NCBI RefSeq assembly: GCF_963678635.1
Contig: NC_087063.1
Coordinates: 11,192,386-11,256,385 of the forward strand
Length of the DNA: 64,000 nucleotides
Source: Symsagittifera roscoffensis
Taxonomy: Eukaryota > Xenacoelomorpha > Acoela > Convolutidae
Reading direction: 5' to 3'
The notes beneath the pieces were generated by a model that was given only the letters and a program-made list of their open reading frames with translations, was not told where the DNA came from and ran no database searches. Both the position numbers and the translations under genes were made by a program. Of the stretch, positions 53,576 to 64,000 are shown in pieces. Numbering within the stretch: the first letter of the stretch is position 1; every line of letters starts with the position of its first letter.

Positions 53576-53815
53576 CCGGCACTAATCCTACTAGGAGCTG
53601 AGGCATCTACTGCCGTTACATCCCACAAGAGCTGCTTACCAACAGCCCATGGAACGAGCGTCAAACCTTCTGGTCGTTTCTGATGTCCTTTGGAGGTGTT
53701 GTGGCTCCGAACAGATAGTATGTGAGTGGAACCGAAACTTTGCTTTATATGGGCATTCAAACTTGGTTGCATAGCAAATCTCCTCGCATTTTTCAGACAA
53801 GATGGACCATTCAAT
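53576..53815 (-). pseudogene. 5' part of RPDG-domain ORF
   Basis: The minus strand encodes SFGSTHILSVRSHNTSKGHQ followed by KRPEGLTLVPWAVGKQLLWD, then VTAVDASAPSRISAG, where LTR0 begins. The remainder of the domain is at 483-672. The frame happens to stay open into LTR0 (to 53407), but that tail is LTR sequence. I recognise the RP(D/E)G-TL-PW, LLWDVT and D motifs from animal retroelement proteins; catalytic activity is not known to me. Confidence 0.7.
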
Positions 53816-54101
53816 CCTAGTTATTTGTCGTAGCGTTCCAAAAAATCATTTTGCAAAAAACAAAAGCTCGTACGCAAAAATTATAGGGGTTTTGGCATGC
53901 TAAAGCAATTTATCAGGTGATAAAAACCATAATGGGCGTCTAGTTTGTCAATGACATCCGAGATTTTTTCAAGCTCCTTAATTTTTTCGTCGAGCAGTTT
54001 TTTCGGCAAAGTTCGCCGATTGGAGATCCTAAAATGAGGAGTTCTTCTTAAGTTTTTAATTTTTTTTGGAGCATATTTTTCGAAATAGTGTTAAAATTTG
54101 A

Positions 54102-54690
54102 TTATACTGTGTACTCATCGTCCAAAAATTTAGAGTTGGCTGTATAAATGAAAAAGTTTCTTTGAAAGTAGTTTTCATCATTAAAAGTGCCGAGTGCACA
54201 GGCAAGATTCGCTACCTGAATTGCTTGGGAGATTCTCTGCTTATGAAAACTACCAGCCTTCGGTTCCTGGATACACGTGCCCAAGTTTTTTCAGAGCTAA
54301 TACAGTAAAACCTTAAGGCTACGAGAACTTCAAAACCGATCGGTTAAAATATTTGTTCAAAATTAATAATTCTTTTTATGCGTCAATTTTGCGATCTTCC
54401 AATTCGGCCTCTGCCATTCCGGTGTTACACAAGCATGCGCTTATTCTTCCAGGGGCTAGGGAGTCAAATACAGTTACATCACACAAGATTTGCCTACCAA
54501 CAGCCTATGAGACGAGGGTCAATCCGTCTGGTCGTTTCTGATGTCCTTTGGAGGTGTCGTGGCTCTGAACAGATAGTATGTGAGTGGAACCGAAACTTTG
54601 CTTTATATGGGCATTCAAACTTGGTTGCATAGCAAATCTCCTCACATTTTTCAGACAAGATGGACCATTCAATCCATTTTCGATTCCCTT
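54102..54690 (-). pseudogene. RPDG-domain ORF, uninterrupted but decayed copy
   Basis: Paralogue of the split ORF: MQPSLNAHIKQSFGSTHIL, RPDGLTLV followed by an in-frame stop, RISACLCNTGMAEAELEDRK across the point where the other copy carries LTR0, and finally AGSFHKQRISQAIQ...ACALGTF. At least three in-frame stops. It serves as the empty-site reference for the 53-kb nest. Confidence 0.75.
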
Positions 54691-54954
54691 TTTTTCGCTA
54701 ACGCATCAATGTTTTTCACAAATGTTTGAACCTAGTCAGAGTCGAAATGCGTTTCTAAGCTGCTGATTTGACTGTTTTAATCTCAAATTGGGACACAGTT
54801 TGTTATTCAACCGTTGCGATCCGACTTTATCTAGGTATGCGCGGGAACTTTTTACGTCAGTAGGATCTAGTTTCAAAACTTCAAAATAGTTTGAGAAAGA
54901 TTGTTATCAGAAATGGTCTCCGTCCCTTCTTTGGATTCCGTTTTGGGAGCTGTT

Positions 54955-57900
54955 TCACTTTTTGCTTAATCAAATCAAAGCTTTAATGCATCATTTTGAG
55001 TTCAATCCTCGTGCTCCATAACAAAAAAAAAACATTTAAATGTAGCTTAAAGGTAGCTTTCTCTCCTACTGCTGAAGCTAGAAAAACTGGTGAAGCTAGG
55101 AGTCCAAAAACTTTCAATTTAACTTTTCATACGTTACATTAGGATCCCATGTTTTCCAACAAACGCCAAAATATTACTTTGTTAAAATCAAATTTTTGTT
55201 CTTAAGGTCTCGGAGATTTATCTTATAGTCTTCGGCTAGATTTCCATCATCCAAATACCACATGTTTTTGCTCCGAATTCAAGCTTTCATAACAGAGTCT
55301 GTTTTGTTTCAGCATACAGCGGTGGAGCCTTGGGGTCACCTTGTTGTATTACGTCCTCCGATATAATCATGGATTTTTCGTAAACATAACTCGGTTGACT
55401 GTAGGCGCGAAGAGATTTTTTGTGCACCTCCTAGTGGTTAAAAAAACGTGATTTAATATAGGCTCTCTATTGAGCAAATTAAATGCAGTAATAAAAAGTA
55501 GTTTATGCACATACTGAGCTCTTTGGGTTGTTCACACGCTCTATCAAGTTTCTAAAGGAGTGTTCGAGCAAAGGTGCGTCTAGTTGAGCGGAGGAGTGTC
55601 AGTTCTGTTGAAGACACGTCTGGTGGTCTTAGTCGGCAAAGTTCTGTGATAAGACTTCATCAGTGGCTTTTTGAGCTGTGTGAGAGTGAATGTGCTGATG
55701 GAGCTTTTTAAAACTCTGGTTTACAAAGCGCTAAGGTCGCTGAGATTTTTTAAAAAGCTGAATTTGTTTGCCTCAATAAGAACTAGTTGGAGGTCGTATT
55801 TGTAAGTGTCTACAAAAATTCGCCGTTTCGGCGTATTTTTTTTGTGGGGGGGGGCTGGTGAGAGTGAAAAAATGTTATGGGCTTGAAGGCACGTACGCTA
55901 CGGAAGTGAATTCGTGATGCGAGTAGCTTATGGTGACTTCCCACATACAGTAATCTGCATTCTGAGTGTAGGTAATCACTGGGGCTCATTTAAGTGCTCC
56001 GATTCACTATCTGAAGCGCTGCAATTTGCACCATTTGCAGTTTACTAATAGAATTATCACACTTGAGTTTGTTATACTGATGCAGGACGAAATGCATAAT
56101 TTCAAAAATTGGACTTCACCAAAAACTTTAGATGTTTCTCTACCCAATTAAGTGAGAATACTGTAAGACCTGATTTTCAGTGACCAAAAAACAAGTGGGG
56201 GCCGTTGAAAGAGAAGCTTCTAATAATTAGATTTCTAGATTGAACACTTGAAGTATTGGCACCTTATTTTTCGAGTAAAGTCAATACTTCCAAAAACGCT
56301 CCAAATTGCAATATTTTAACATGTAAGAATTTCACAATTTTTTTTCTTGCATAACAAGATGAAAAATTAAGCTTTCAAAACATGTTGTGTCGATTGTCGA
56401 TGAAATCCATGATATCAGTTTTGGCAGGATAGTTATCGAGAAAAGTCCAAAAAACGGTCAACGATTCGAAAAGAAAAGATTTCCGAGAATCGTAGCTTTC
56501 TGTAAGAAAATTTATGAGCGTAGCCGAGCTGTTTGAAAATTTATGAGCGTAGAATAGATTCATTCAATCTGCTATTTCGAATGAGCCCAAAAACCCCAGT
56601 TTGGCAGAGCAGTTCTCGAAAAATCTCAAAAAGTTTCAAAAATGCTCAAAAAAAATAAAATTTTTGATTTTCCAATGGCCAATTTTTTTGTCAGAAAAAA
56701 TTGGGCTTAGTTGCGTATGCAAAGGAATTTTCTACAACCCCATCTTTGGACGGAATCCGAAATCTCATTTATGGGACGTTGTTTTTTCAAGCAAAATTTT
56801 TAAAAAATAGAAAAAAAAAAGCTCAAACAACTTTTGGTTTCAGAGGACAGTAACTTGTTATTTAGACCCGACAAAAATGGGGACGACTGAATCAGAAGTA
56901 CAGATACCTTGAGATTTTGATGCACTTTTGGCTGACCAAACAGCTAACTGCGCAATCTATACAATTGCAGACTAAACTGCATTGTTTTCTTAAATAGATT
57001 CGCCATCAAGCAAAACTGTCGATTGCTAAACGAAAAAAAAAAAAACATCCGAACATGTTTGACTTTGAACGACAAGTTTTGTACTCAACATTGACCAGCT
57101 GCGTTAATCATCGTAAAGATGTTTCGAACCAAAAACTATTCACCACGACCATGCTGCGGACGAAGTTTTGAATGAGCAAAAATGAGTGCAATCTCAAACT
57201 AACGACTGAAGCAGTCAACCCAATAAGTTTTCATGATTTGAGCGGATCCCACTCTCATCATCTAATCAGGCATCTTACTCTGAAGGAAAACTAAATATAA
57301 CTGATGTTCCGTACACAGACGAAAATTATACATCGTTCAGCTTGCAGATAGCCACCAGCAGCTAAAAAATAAGGGAAAGTTTTCGTTTTCTACCGGACAG
57401 CTTGTAAAACTTATCCAAATCTCTGAACACAGGAGACCACAAAATTTTGAAAAAACGGTTTCCCCTGGAAAAACACTTTTCCTATAAAGAAAGGAAAATT
57501 AACCGTAATCAAGCATAGACTCAACCGGTAAGTTTGCTGAAAGCTGTCTACCCCCGTTCTGGGCCGCAATATTTAAATCTGAACAAATTGGTGTAACCAA
57601 AAAAGATGTTGGCTCAAATTTTGAAACAGATTCGACTTCTATGACCCTAAACTTAAGAACAATGTGCTACTGCTTGCAGTTGTTCTGAAAATTTCCGGTA
57701 TCTGTTCAAGGAAATTTATGAGTTGTACTTATTTTTATTCAGCACCGATAATATCGTGGGACGCCAGGCTCAGAACAACTAAAGTTAAATTAGAGCTCCT
57801 CAGTTCTCATTTTGCCGTGTTGCTGTTTTTTGGGAAGTCAATTCGTGGTGGGCCGAAAAGAATTGAAGAAAAACACGACAAGAAAGCTAGTAACTAAAAA

Positions 57901-58147
57901 GCTTTTGATATTGACGATGCGAAACTATCTAACTATGGTTTTTGCTTGGAAGTAATGAACCTATGTGGCTGAACAAAGATGAAACACATGCCCGTAGGAG
58001 AGTTCGAATGGTCTGCTAAAGACCTGCTACACGTTTTGGAAATTTTCGATGACGCTGACAAAGGATTTTTCTGATGATAGATATCTGATCTGCATTACAA
58101 TTGTCTTTTAGCTGCCGAGAAAAAAAACTGGCGATGAGTTGCTTTCT
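54955..58147. repeat. Tandem duplication, unit A
   Basis: About 3.19 kb, highly similar to unit B (58153-60736). No recognised gene; the plus strand has short decayed frames (for example 57664-57897) repeated in both units. Contains a G9 run near 55850 and about 700 bp (56598-57296) absent from unit B. AT-rich. Confidence 0.88.
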
Positions 58148-58152
58148 GCCTA

Positions 58153-60736
58153 TCACTTTTTGCTTAATCAAATCAAAGCTTTAATGCATCATTTTGAGTT
58201 CAATCCTCGTGCTCCAAAACAAAAAATTCACTTAAAGGTAGCTTTCTCTCCTACTGCTGAAGCTAGAAAAACTGGTGAAGCTAGGAGTCCAAAAACTTTC
58301 AATTTAACTTTTCATACGTTACATTAGGATCCCATGTTTTCCAACAAACGCCAAAATATTACTTTGTTAAAATCAAAGTTTTGTTCTTAAGTTCTCGGAG
58401 AACTATCTTATAGTCTTCGGCTAGATTTCCATCATCCAAATACCACACGTTTTTGCTCCGAATTCAAGCTTTCATAACAGAGTCTGTTTTGTTTCAGCAT
58501 ACAGCGGTGGAGCCTTGGGGTCACCTTGTTGTATTACGTCCTCCGATATAATCATGGATTTTTCGTAAACATAACTCGGTTGACTGTAGGCGCGAAGAGA
58601 TTTTTTGTGCACCTCCTAGTGGTTAAAAAAACGTGATTTAGTATAGGCTCTCTATTGAGCAAATTAAATGCAGTAATAAAAAGTAGTTTATGCACATACT
58701 GAGCTCTTTGGGTTGTTCACACGCTCTATCAAGTTTCTAAAGGAGTGTTCGAGCAAAGGTGCGTCTAGTTGAGCGGAGGAGTGTCAGTTCTGTTGAAGAC
58801 ACGTCTGGTGGTCTTAGTCGGCAAAGTTCTGTGATAGGACTTCATCAGTGGCTTTTTGAGCTGTGTGAGAGTGAATGTGCTGATAGAGCTTTTTAAAACT
58901 CTGGTTTACAAAGCGCTAAGGTCGCTGAGATTTTTTAAAAAGCTGCAATTGTTTGCCTCAATAAGAACTAGTTGGAGGTCGTATTTGTAAGTGTCTACAA
59001 AGTTTCGCCGTTTCGGCGTATTTTTTTTGTGGGGGGGGGGGGGGGGCTGGTGAGAGTGAAAAAATGTTATGGGCTTGAAGGCACGTACGCTACGGGAGTG
59101 AATTCGTGATGCGAGTAGCTTATGGTGACTTCCCACATACAGTAATCTGCATTCTGAGTGTAGGTAATCACTGGGGCTCATTTAAGTGCTCCGATTCACT
59201 ATCTGAAGCGCTGCATTTTGCACCATTTGCAGTTTACTAATAGAATTATCACACTTGAGTTTGTTATACTGATGCAGGACGAAATGCATAATTTCAAAAA
59301 TTGGACTTCACCAAAAACTTTAGATGTTTCTCTACCCAATTAAGTGAGAATACTGTAAGACCTGATTTTCAGTGACCAAAAAACAAGTGGGGGCCGTTGA
59401 AAGAGAAGCTTCTAATAATTAGATTTCTAGATTGAACACTTGAAGTATTGGCACCTTATTTTTCGAGTAAAGTCAATACTTCCAAAAACGCTCCAAATTG
59501 CAATATTTTAACATGTAAGAATTTCACAATTTTTTTTCTTGCATAACAAGATGAAAAATTAAGCTTTCAAAACATGTTGTGTCGATTGTCGATGAAATCC
59601 ATGATATCAGTTTTGGCAGGATAGTTATCGAGAAAAGTCCAAAAAACGGTCAACGATTCGAAAAGAAAAGATTTCCGAGAATCGTAGCTTTCTGTTTGAA
59701 AATTTATGAGCGTAGCCGAGCTGTTTGAAAATTTATGAGCGTAGAATAGATTCATTCAATCTGCTATTTCGAATGAGCCCAAAAACCCCAGTTAACTGAT
59801 GTTCCGTACACAGACGAAAATTATACATCGTTCAGCTTGCAGATAGCCACCAGAAGCTAAAAAAAATAAGGGAAGGGAAAAGCAAGTTTGAGGATGAAGA
59901 AGATCAAGAAGTGGAACAAGGAAGAAGAAGTGAAAAACAAGTGATTCCTAGATAGAACGTTTTCGTTTTCTACCGGACAGCTTGTAAAACTTATCCAAAT
60001 CTCTGAACACAGGAGACCACAAAATTTTGAAAAAACGGTTTCCCCTGGAAAAACAATTTTCCTATAAAGATAGGAAAATTAACCGTAATCAAGCATAGAC
60101 TCAACCGGTAAGTTTGCTGAAAGCTGTCTACCCCCGTTCTGGGCCGCAATATTTAAATCTGAACAAATTGATTGGTGTAACCAAAAAAGATGTTGGCTCA
60201 AATTTTGAAACAGATTCGACTTCTATGACCCTAAACTTAAGAACAATGTGCTACTGCTTGCAGTTGTTCTGAAAATTTCCGGTATCTGTTCAAGGAAATT
60301 TATGAGTTGTACTATTTTTATTCAGCACCGATAATATCGTGGGACCCCATGCTCAGAACAAGTAAAGTTAAATTAGAGCTCCTCAGTTCTCATTTTGCCA
60401 TGTTGCTGTTTTTTGGGAAGTCAATTCGTGGTGGGCGACAATTCGTGGAAGAAAAACGCGACAAGAAAGCTAGTAACTAAAAAGCTTTTGATATTGACGA
60501 TGCGAAACTATCTAATAACAATGGTTTTTGCTTGGAAGTAATGAACCTATGTGGCTGAACAAAGATGAAACACATGCCCGTAGGAGAGTTCGAAGGTCTG
60601 CTAAAGACCTGCTACACGTTTTGGAAATTTTCGATGACGCTGATAAAGGATTTTTCTGATGATAGACATCTGATGATCTGCATTACAATTGTCTTTTAGA
60701 CGCCGAGAAAAGAAAATTGGCGATGAGTTGCTTTCT
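58153..60736. repeat. Tandem duplication, unit B
   Basis: Second copy in the same orientation, with few substitutions. Differences: a ~700-bp deletion at 59777/59795 relative to unit A, an extra ~85-bp purine-rich insert near 59872-59957, and the G run expanded to about 16 (59031-59046). A 62-codon frame at 58139-58327 matches a frame broken in unit A. No function recognised. Confidence 0.88.
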
Positions 60737-61341
60737 TCCCAGCAGGAAAAATTCAATTCCCCAGGAGCCAGAAAAGGAAAAAACATTGATGACGTTGTTC
60801 AATAAAACGGGATTGTGTTTGTCACTCTTCAATGACCAAGTTTTAGTTGTGCAAGGGTTAGTGATTGATGAATTGAGCAAAGTTTTTTAATTGCATCAGT
60901 CTAACTTTTAAAGTTCTTGCATGATATTATCACTAAATTGAAACAAGATTTGGTATGACTTAATTAAAAAATAATTAATTCAGCTAGTCTATAGCTCATG
61001 GAAGACCATAGAGAACTGTTCTATAGCTCCTTTAGGTAAGACCCTAAAGAACTTGTGTAGAACGCAAAAACTGATAAGGTTGAGAAATGAGAACTGCAAC
61101 AAATTTAAATTCAAACGAACTCGAAATCATTAAAAAAAGATTTGATGGCCCTGTCAAAGCTAAAAAAAAACAATTTTATGGAATAAACAAAACTAGTTGG
61201 ATTCAACAATTTTAGATGTATCAAAGCTACAAATTGACTCATTTAATTTTGAAAAGATGATAATTTTGAAAAAGAGAGCGCGTGCTTCACAAGGTTACAT
61301 TTTTTTGTTTTCTACGAAATTAAGATCAAAAATCTATTTAT
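60737..61341. other. AT-rich intervening DNA
   Basis: No coding region, repeat or RNA gene that I can support. Confidence 0.5.
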
Positions 61342-62071
61342 ACAGTGCTGATTTAAATTAACCGGACAAAGCGCGTTAAACTAGAAATTTAAAACCCGTT
61401 TTTCTCAAATTGGGTTGAGTTTAGGTGAAAACTTATGAAGACAAAATTTGCTTCAATTATTAGCAGAATTGATATGGTGTAATTTATTTTGCGAAATTCG
61501 GGTCCAAAAATTTACCCCAAAAATGGGTCATTTTGGCTTTTCTTAGTTAATCAAAAATTACGCCAAAAATACCCAGTCGATCACAGACAAAATTATATCA
61601 AAGTGAGCCCTTTACGTAGCTCAACAAACTTTAAGAAGGGTATAATCTCCAAAATATTGTATAAGTTATTTTATTTTTGTTTGATAGACAAAAGGTCATT
61701 TTTACTATATAAAATACCAACTTTTTATTTAAAAACAATTTTTAAACAATATGCAATTTTTTTTGGAGATTATACCCTTCTTAAAGTTTGTTGAGCTACG
61801 TAAGGGGCTCACTTTGATATAATTTTGTCTGTAATCGACTGGGTATTTTTGGCGTAATTTTTGATTAACTAAGAAAAGCCAAAATGACCCATTTTTGGGG
61901 TAAAATTTCGGGCCCTAATTTTGCAAAATAAATTACACCGTATTAATTCTGCTAAAATTTTAAGCAAATTTTGTCTTCATAATTTTTGACCTAAACTCAA
62001 CCCAATTTGAGGAAAACGGGTTTTAAATTTCAAGTTTAACGCGTTTTGTCCGGTTAATTTAAATCAGCACA
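61342..62071. mobile_element. Palindromic fold-back element (Tc1/mariner-like MITE)
   Basis: Arms 61342-61654 and 61761-62071 are near-perfect inverted repeats around a ~106-bp AT-rich loop. Outer ends read (A)CAGTGCTGATTTAAATTAAC and its complement, a Tc1/mariner-like terminus; TA precedes the left end, the right TA is not clear. No transposase. Transcripts through it would fold into a ~310-bp hairpin. Confidence 0.8.
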
Positions 62072-63570
62072 GTTCTTATTCTTTATTTTTTCAAAAGATG
62101 AATTGGATTTCAGTGCTTACACAGATATTGTTTTTGTTTTCAGTATTGTTTTTGTTTTCAGTACTCCACTGAAAGTAGCGGACGACACGAATCAACAAAA
62201 ATTGTTACAGAGGCGTTTTTTGAAAACCAAAGGCCTACTCGATAGTTGAAAGGTTAAAAACAGTCCCAATTGTGTTAACAGATTGTCAAAACATTCTTCA
62301 GCACGCAAAGTACATATCTTTTTTGTTAAAAATCATTGCAATACGAGAACACGTGTCCATTATTAAGAGCCAAAAACACATCTTTTCTTTCGACGAAATC
62401 AATCCAATAGTCTTGTCTGCACTCAATAACAAGCGTTTTCATAACAGAGTTGGCTGAACCTCAGTGGCGTACGGATATTTCAGAACTGGACACGCGAAAG
62501 CAGTTATGAATAGAAAAACGTGATAAAAGTTAAAACGTTTTAAAATTGCTGAGACAGAATACTTCTAAACATAGTCCTGAATATAAAAAGTTTTGACACT
62601 GAATAATCAGATGAACCTACAAATGCTGAAAGTGAGACGTCGCCTACGGAACCTGAATCTTGGCACACGAAAAACCCTTCTTGAACTGCACATTTATCGA
62701 AATCGTTTCATATAAGACAGAGACCAACCTAACAGGAAGCGTTGAAAAATTAAAAAAAAGTGACTATTTAAACTCGACAATTTGAAAAATAATAAAAAAA
62801 AGAAAAATTAAAGCCACTATAGGCCTCAGTTATCAAGAAGTACCATCATATTAGCACGGGATGGACTGAACTTGATCATTGCAAACTCATTTCAAAGCGG
62901 TGAAGTTTATTGCAGCATTCGTGAAATTTTTTTTTGCTAAAATTCTAATGTGTTCGATTTGAAATTTCAAAAAAAAATGAATCACTTTTGTTTTACTAGC
63001 TCGAATCAAAATTGAGCTTTAAACATAGAAGTTTTGTTGTGAATCTAATTCTTTAGTGATTTAGAAGGACTTGTGTTATTGGTTGCTGTTTTCCCCATCT
63101 CAAATTTGAATACTTCAAGGAAAGCTAGAAAGAAGTGAATGAATTGTTTTATTTTACAAATTACACCAAAAAGTTTACCTCCAGCTTAAAATTTACTCAA
63201 TTGTCTCGTTTTTTTTGTGCGTTTGAACTCTTGTTCCAAAAGCTATCTAACTAACTAAAAAAACTAATAGGATATTTATACTAATATAATGAAATACAAA
63301 GCTGAAACATTTTTCTTTTGGCAAATGTACTTTTGAAAAAGTTTGATATTTTGTAATGAATTTGGTCGGAAAACGTAGTGCTACTTGCACAGTAACCAGT
63401 GTAGAATTGGTGATTCTACTGTATTACATGCTATAGTAACCTGAGCGTAGGATTGGTAATTCATGATGAAAATGGTTGAAAATTTCAAAATTTGATTTTA
63501 ACGTAGACCGACTGTATGATCTTGTAGCAATGAAATTAAGTGATAGATAAGCTTAGCTTAGTTTTCTTCA
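62072..63570. other. AT-rich intervening DNA
   Basis: About 1.5 kb with homopolymer A/T tracts. A 61-codon frame at 62272-62457 has no recognisable features. Nothing else supported. Confidence 0.5.
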
Positions 63571-63846
63571 CTTTCGAGAGTTAATGTTGCTGTTTTTTAG
63601 CGAAAATCTGTCTGATCTAATTTTCGAGTTTTTCAGTGTTCGCGAAATTTCAAGGTCGTGACGTGTCTTTATTTTTGAACGAGTTTTTAAAAATTTATTT
63701 GTCACGTCTAATTTATTCTTCCTAATTCGTCAAATTCCACGACTAGCACTGTTAATCTATCGAAACTGCCAATTTCCCTACTCGAATGCTTCAACAAAAT
63801 TTCGATGCTGCCTTGCATTTTGGCGCCAATCTGGTCGAAAGTCACA
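63571..63846 (-). repeat. LTR0, third copy (partial)
   Basis: Matches 53280-53575 closely, including the TGTGAC(T/A)TT-GACCAGA-TGGCGCCAAAATGCA start at 63846 on the minus strand. The left limit is approximate. Confidence 0.8.
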
Positions 63847-64000
63847 CCGGCACTAATCCTACTAGGAGCTAAGGAGTATACTGCCGTTACATCCCACAAG
63901 AGCTGCCTACCAACAGCCCATGAAAGGAGCGTCAAACCGACTGGTCGCTTCTGATTGGTCATGTAGAGATGTCGTGGCTCTAAAACAGACGGAATGTGTG
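63847..64000 (-). pseudogene. RPDG-domain ORF fragment, third copy (runs off the window)
   Basis: The minus strand encodes QKRPVGLTLLSWAVGRQLLW and VTAVYSLAPSRISAG, then joins LTR0 at exactly the same base as at 53575/53576. The shared junction shows this is a duplicate of the already interrupted locus, not an independent insertion. Confidence 0.75.

Overview
The window is a nest of retrotransposons in an animal (invertebrate) nuclear genome; no host single-copy gene is visible. The metazoan call rests on the mix of a Ty3/gypsy family, a Ty1/copia element with a Drosophila-copia-type half-tRNA primer site, a Tc1/mariner-like fold-back element and AT-rich noncoding DNA. A nematode is plausible, but the species cannot be fixed from sequence alone.

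Layout. (i) The 3' end of a minus-strand ORF with an 'RPDG-TL-PW...WD-T-D' domain lies at 483-672. Its 5' end lies 53 kb away at 53576-53815. (ii) A minus-strand LTR ('LTR0') was inserted in that ORF (673-988, 25552-25590, 48216-48523, 53160-53575). (iii) Element 1 (989-25551, plus strand, 24.6 kb) sits in LTR0. It has 920-bp LTRs that differ at about seven positions. It encodes Gag-protease-RT-RNase H-integrase followed by a C-terminal macrodomain, then a second polyprotein (ORF3, 2259 codons, plus ORF4, about 710 codons). (iv) Element 2 (25600-48215, minus strand, 22.6 kb) is a diverged, multiply broken relative with the same order of domains. (v) A dead copia element (48524-53159, minus) with a 5-bp target duplication splits the right part of LTR0. 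(vi) The last 10 kb is AT-rich. It holds a second, unoccupied copy of the RPDG ORF (54102-54690), a 3.2-kb tandem duplication (54955-60736), a 730-bp palindromic fold-back element (61342-62071), and another LTR0/RPDG junction at the right edge.

The most unusual system is the giant Ty3-like family. Besides gag-pol it carries a TARG1/OARD1-like macrodomain fused after integrase, and a huge second polyprotein with an SGNH (GDSL) hydrolase domain, a second SGNH-like block and a Cys/His-rich motif. The two elements are diverged enough to be compared. Element 2 shows that the Gag/Pol split of Element 1 (a G7 run inside RT) and its ORF3/ORF4 split (one TAA) are not ancestral boundaries. Both elements conserve the primer-binding site, the polypurine tract and internal copies of the polypurine-tract core. 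Each element is filled with its own short word: CCGGAGGGGTC in the Element 1 LTR and leader, CTTGAG/CTCAAG throughout Element 2. This resembles element-specific binding sites.
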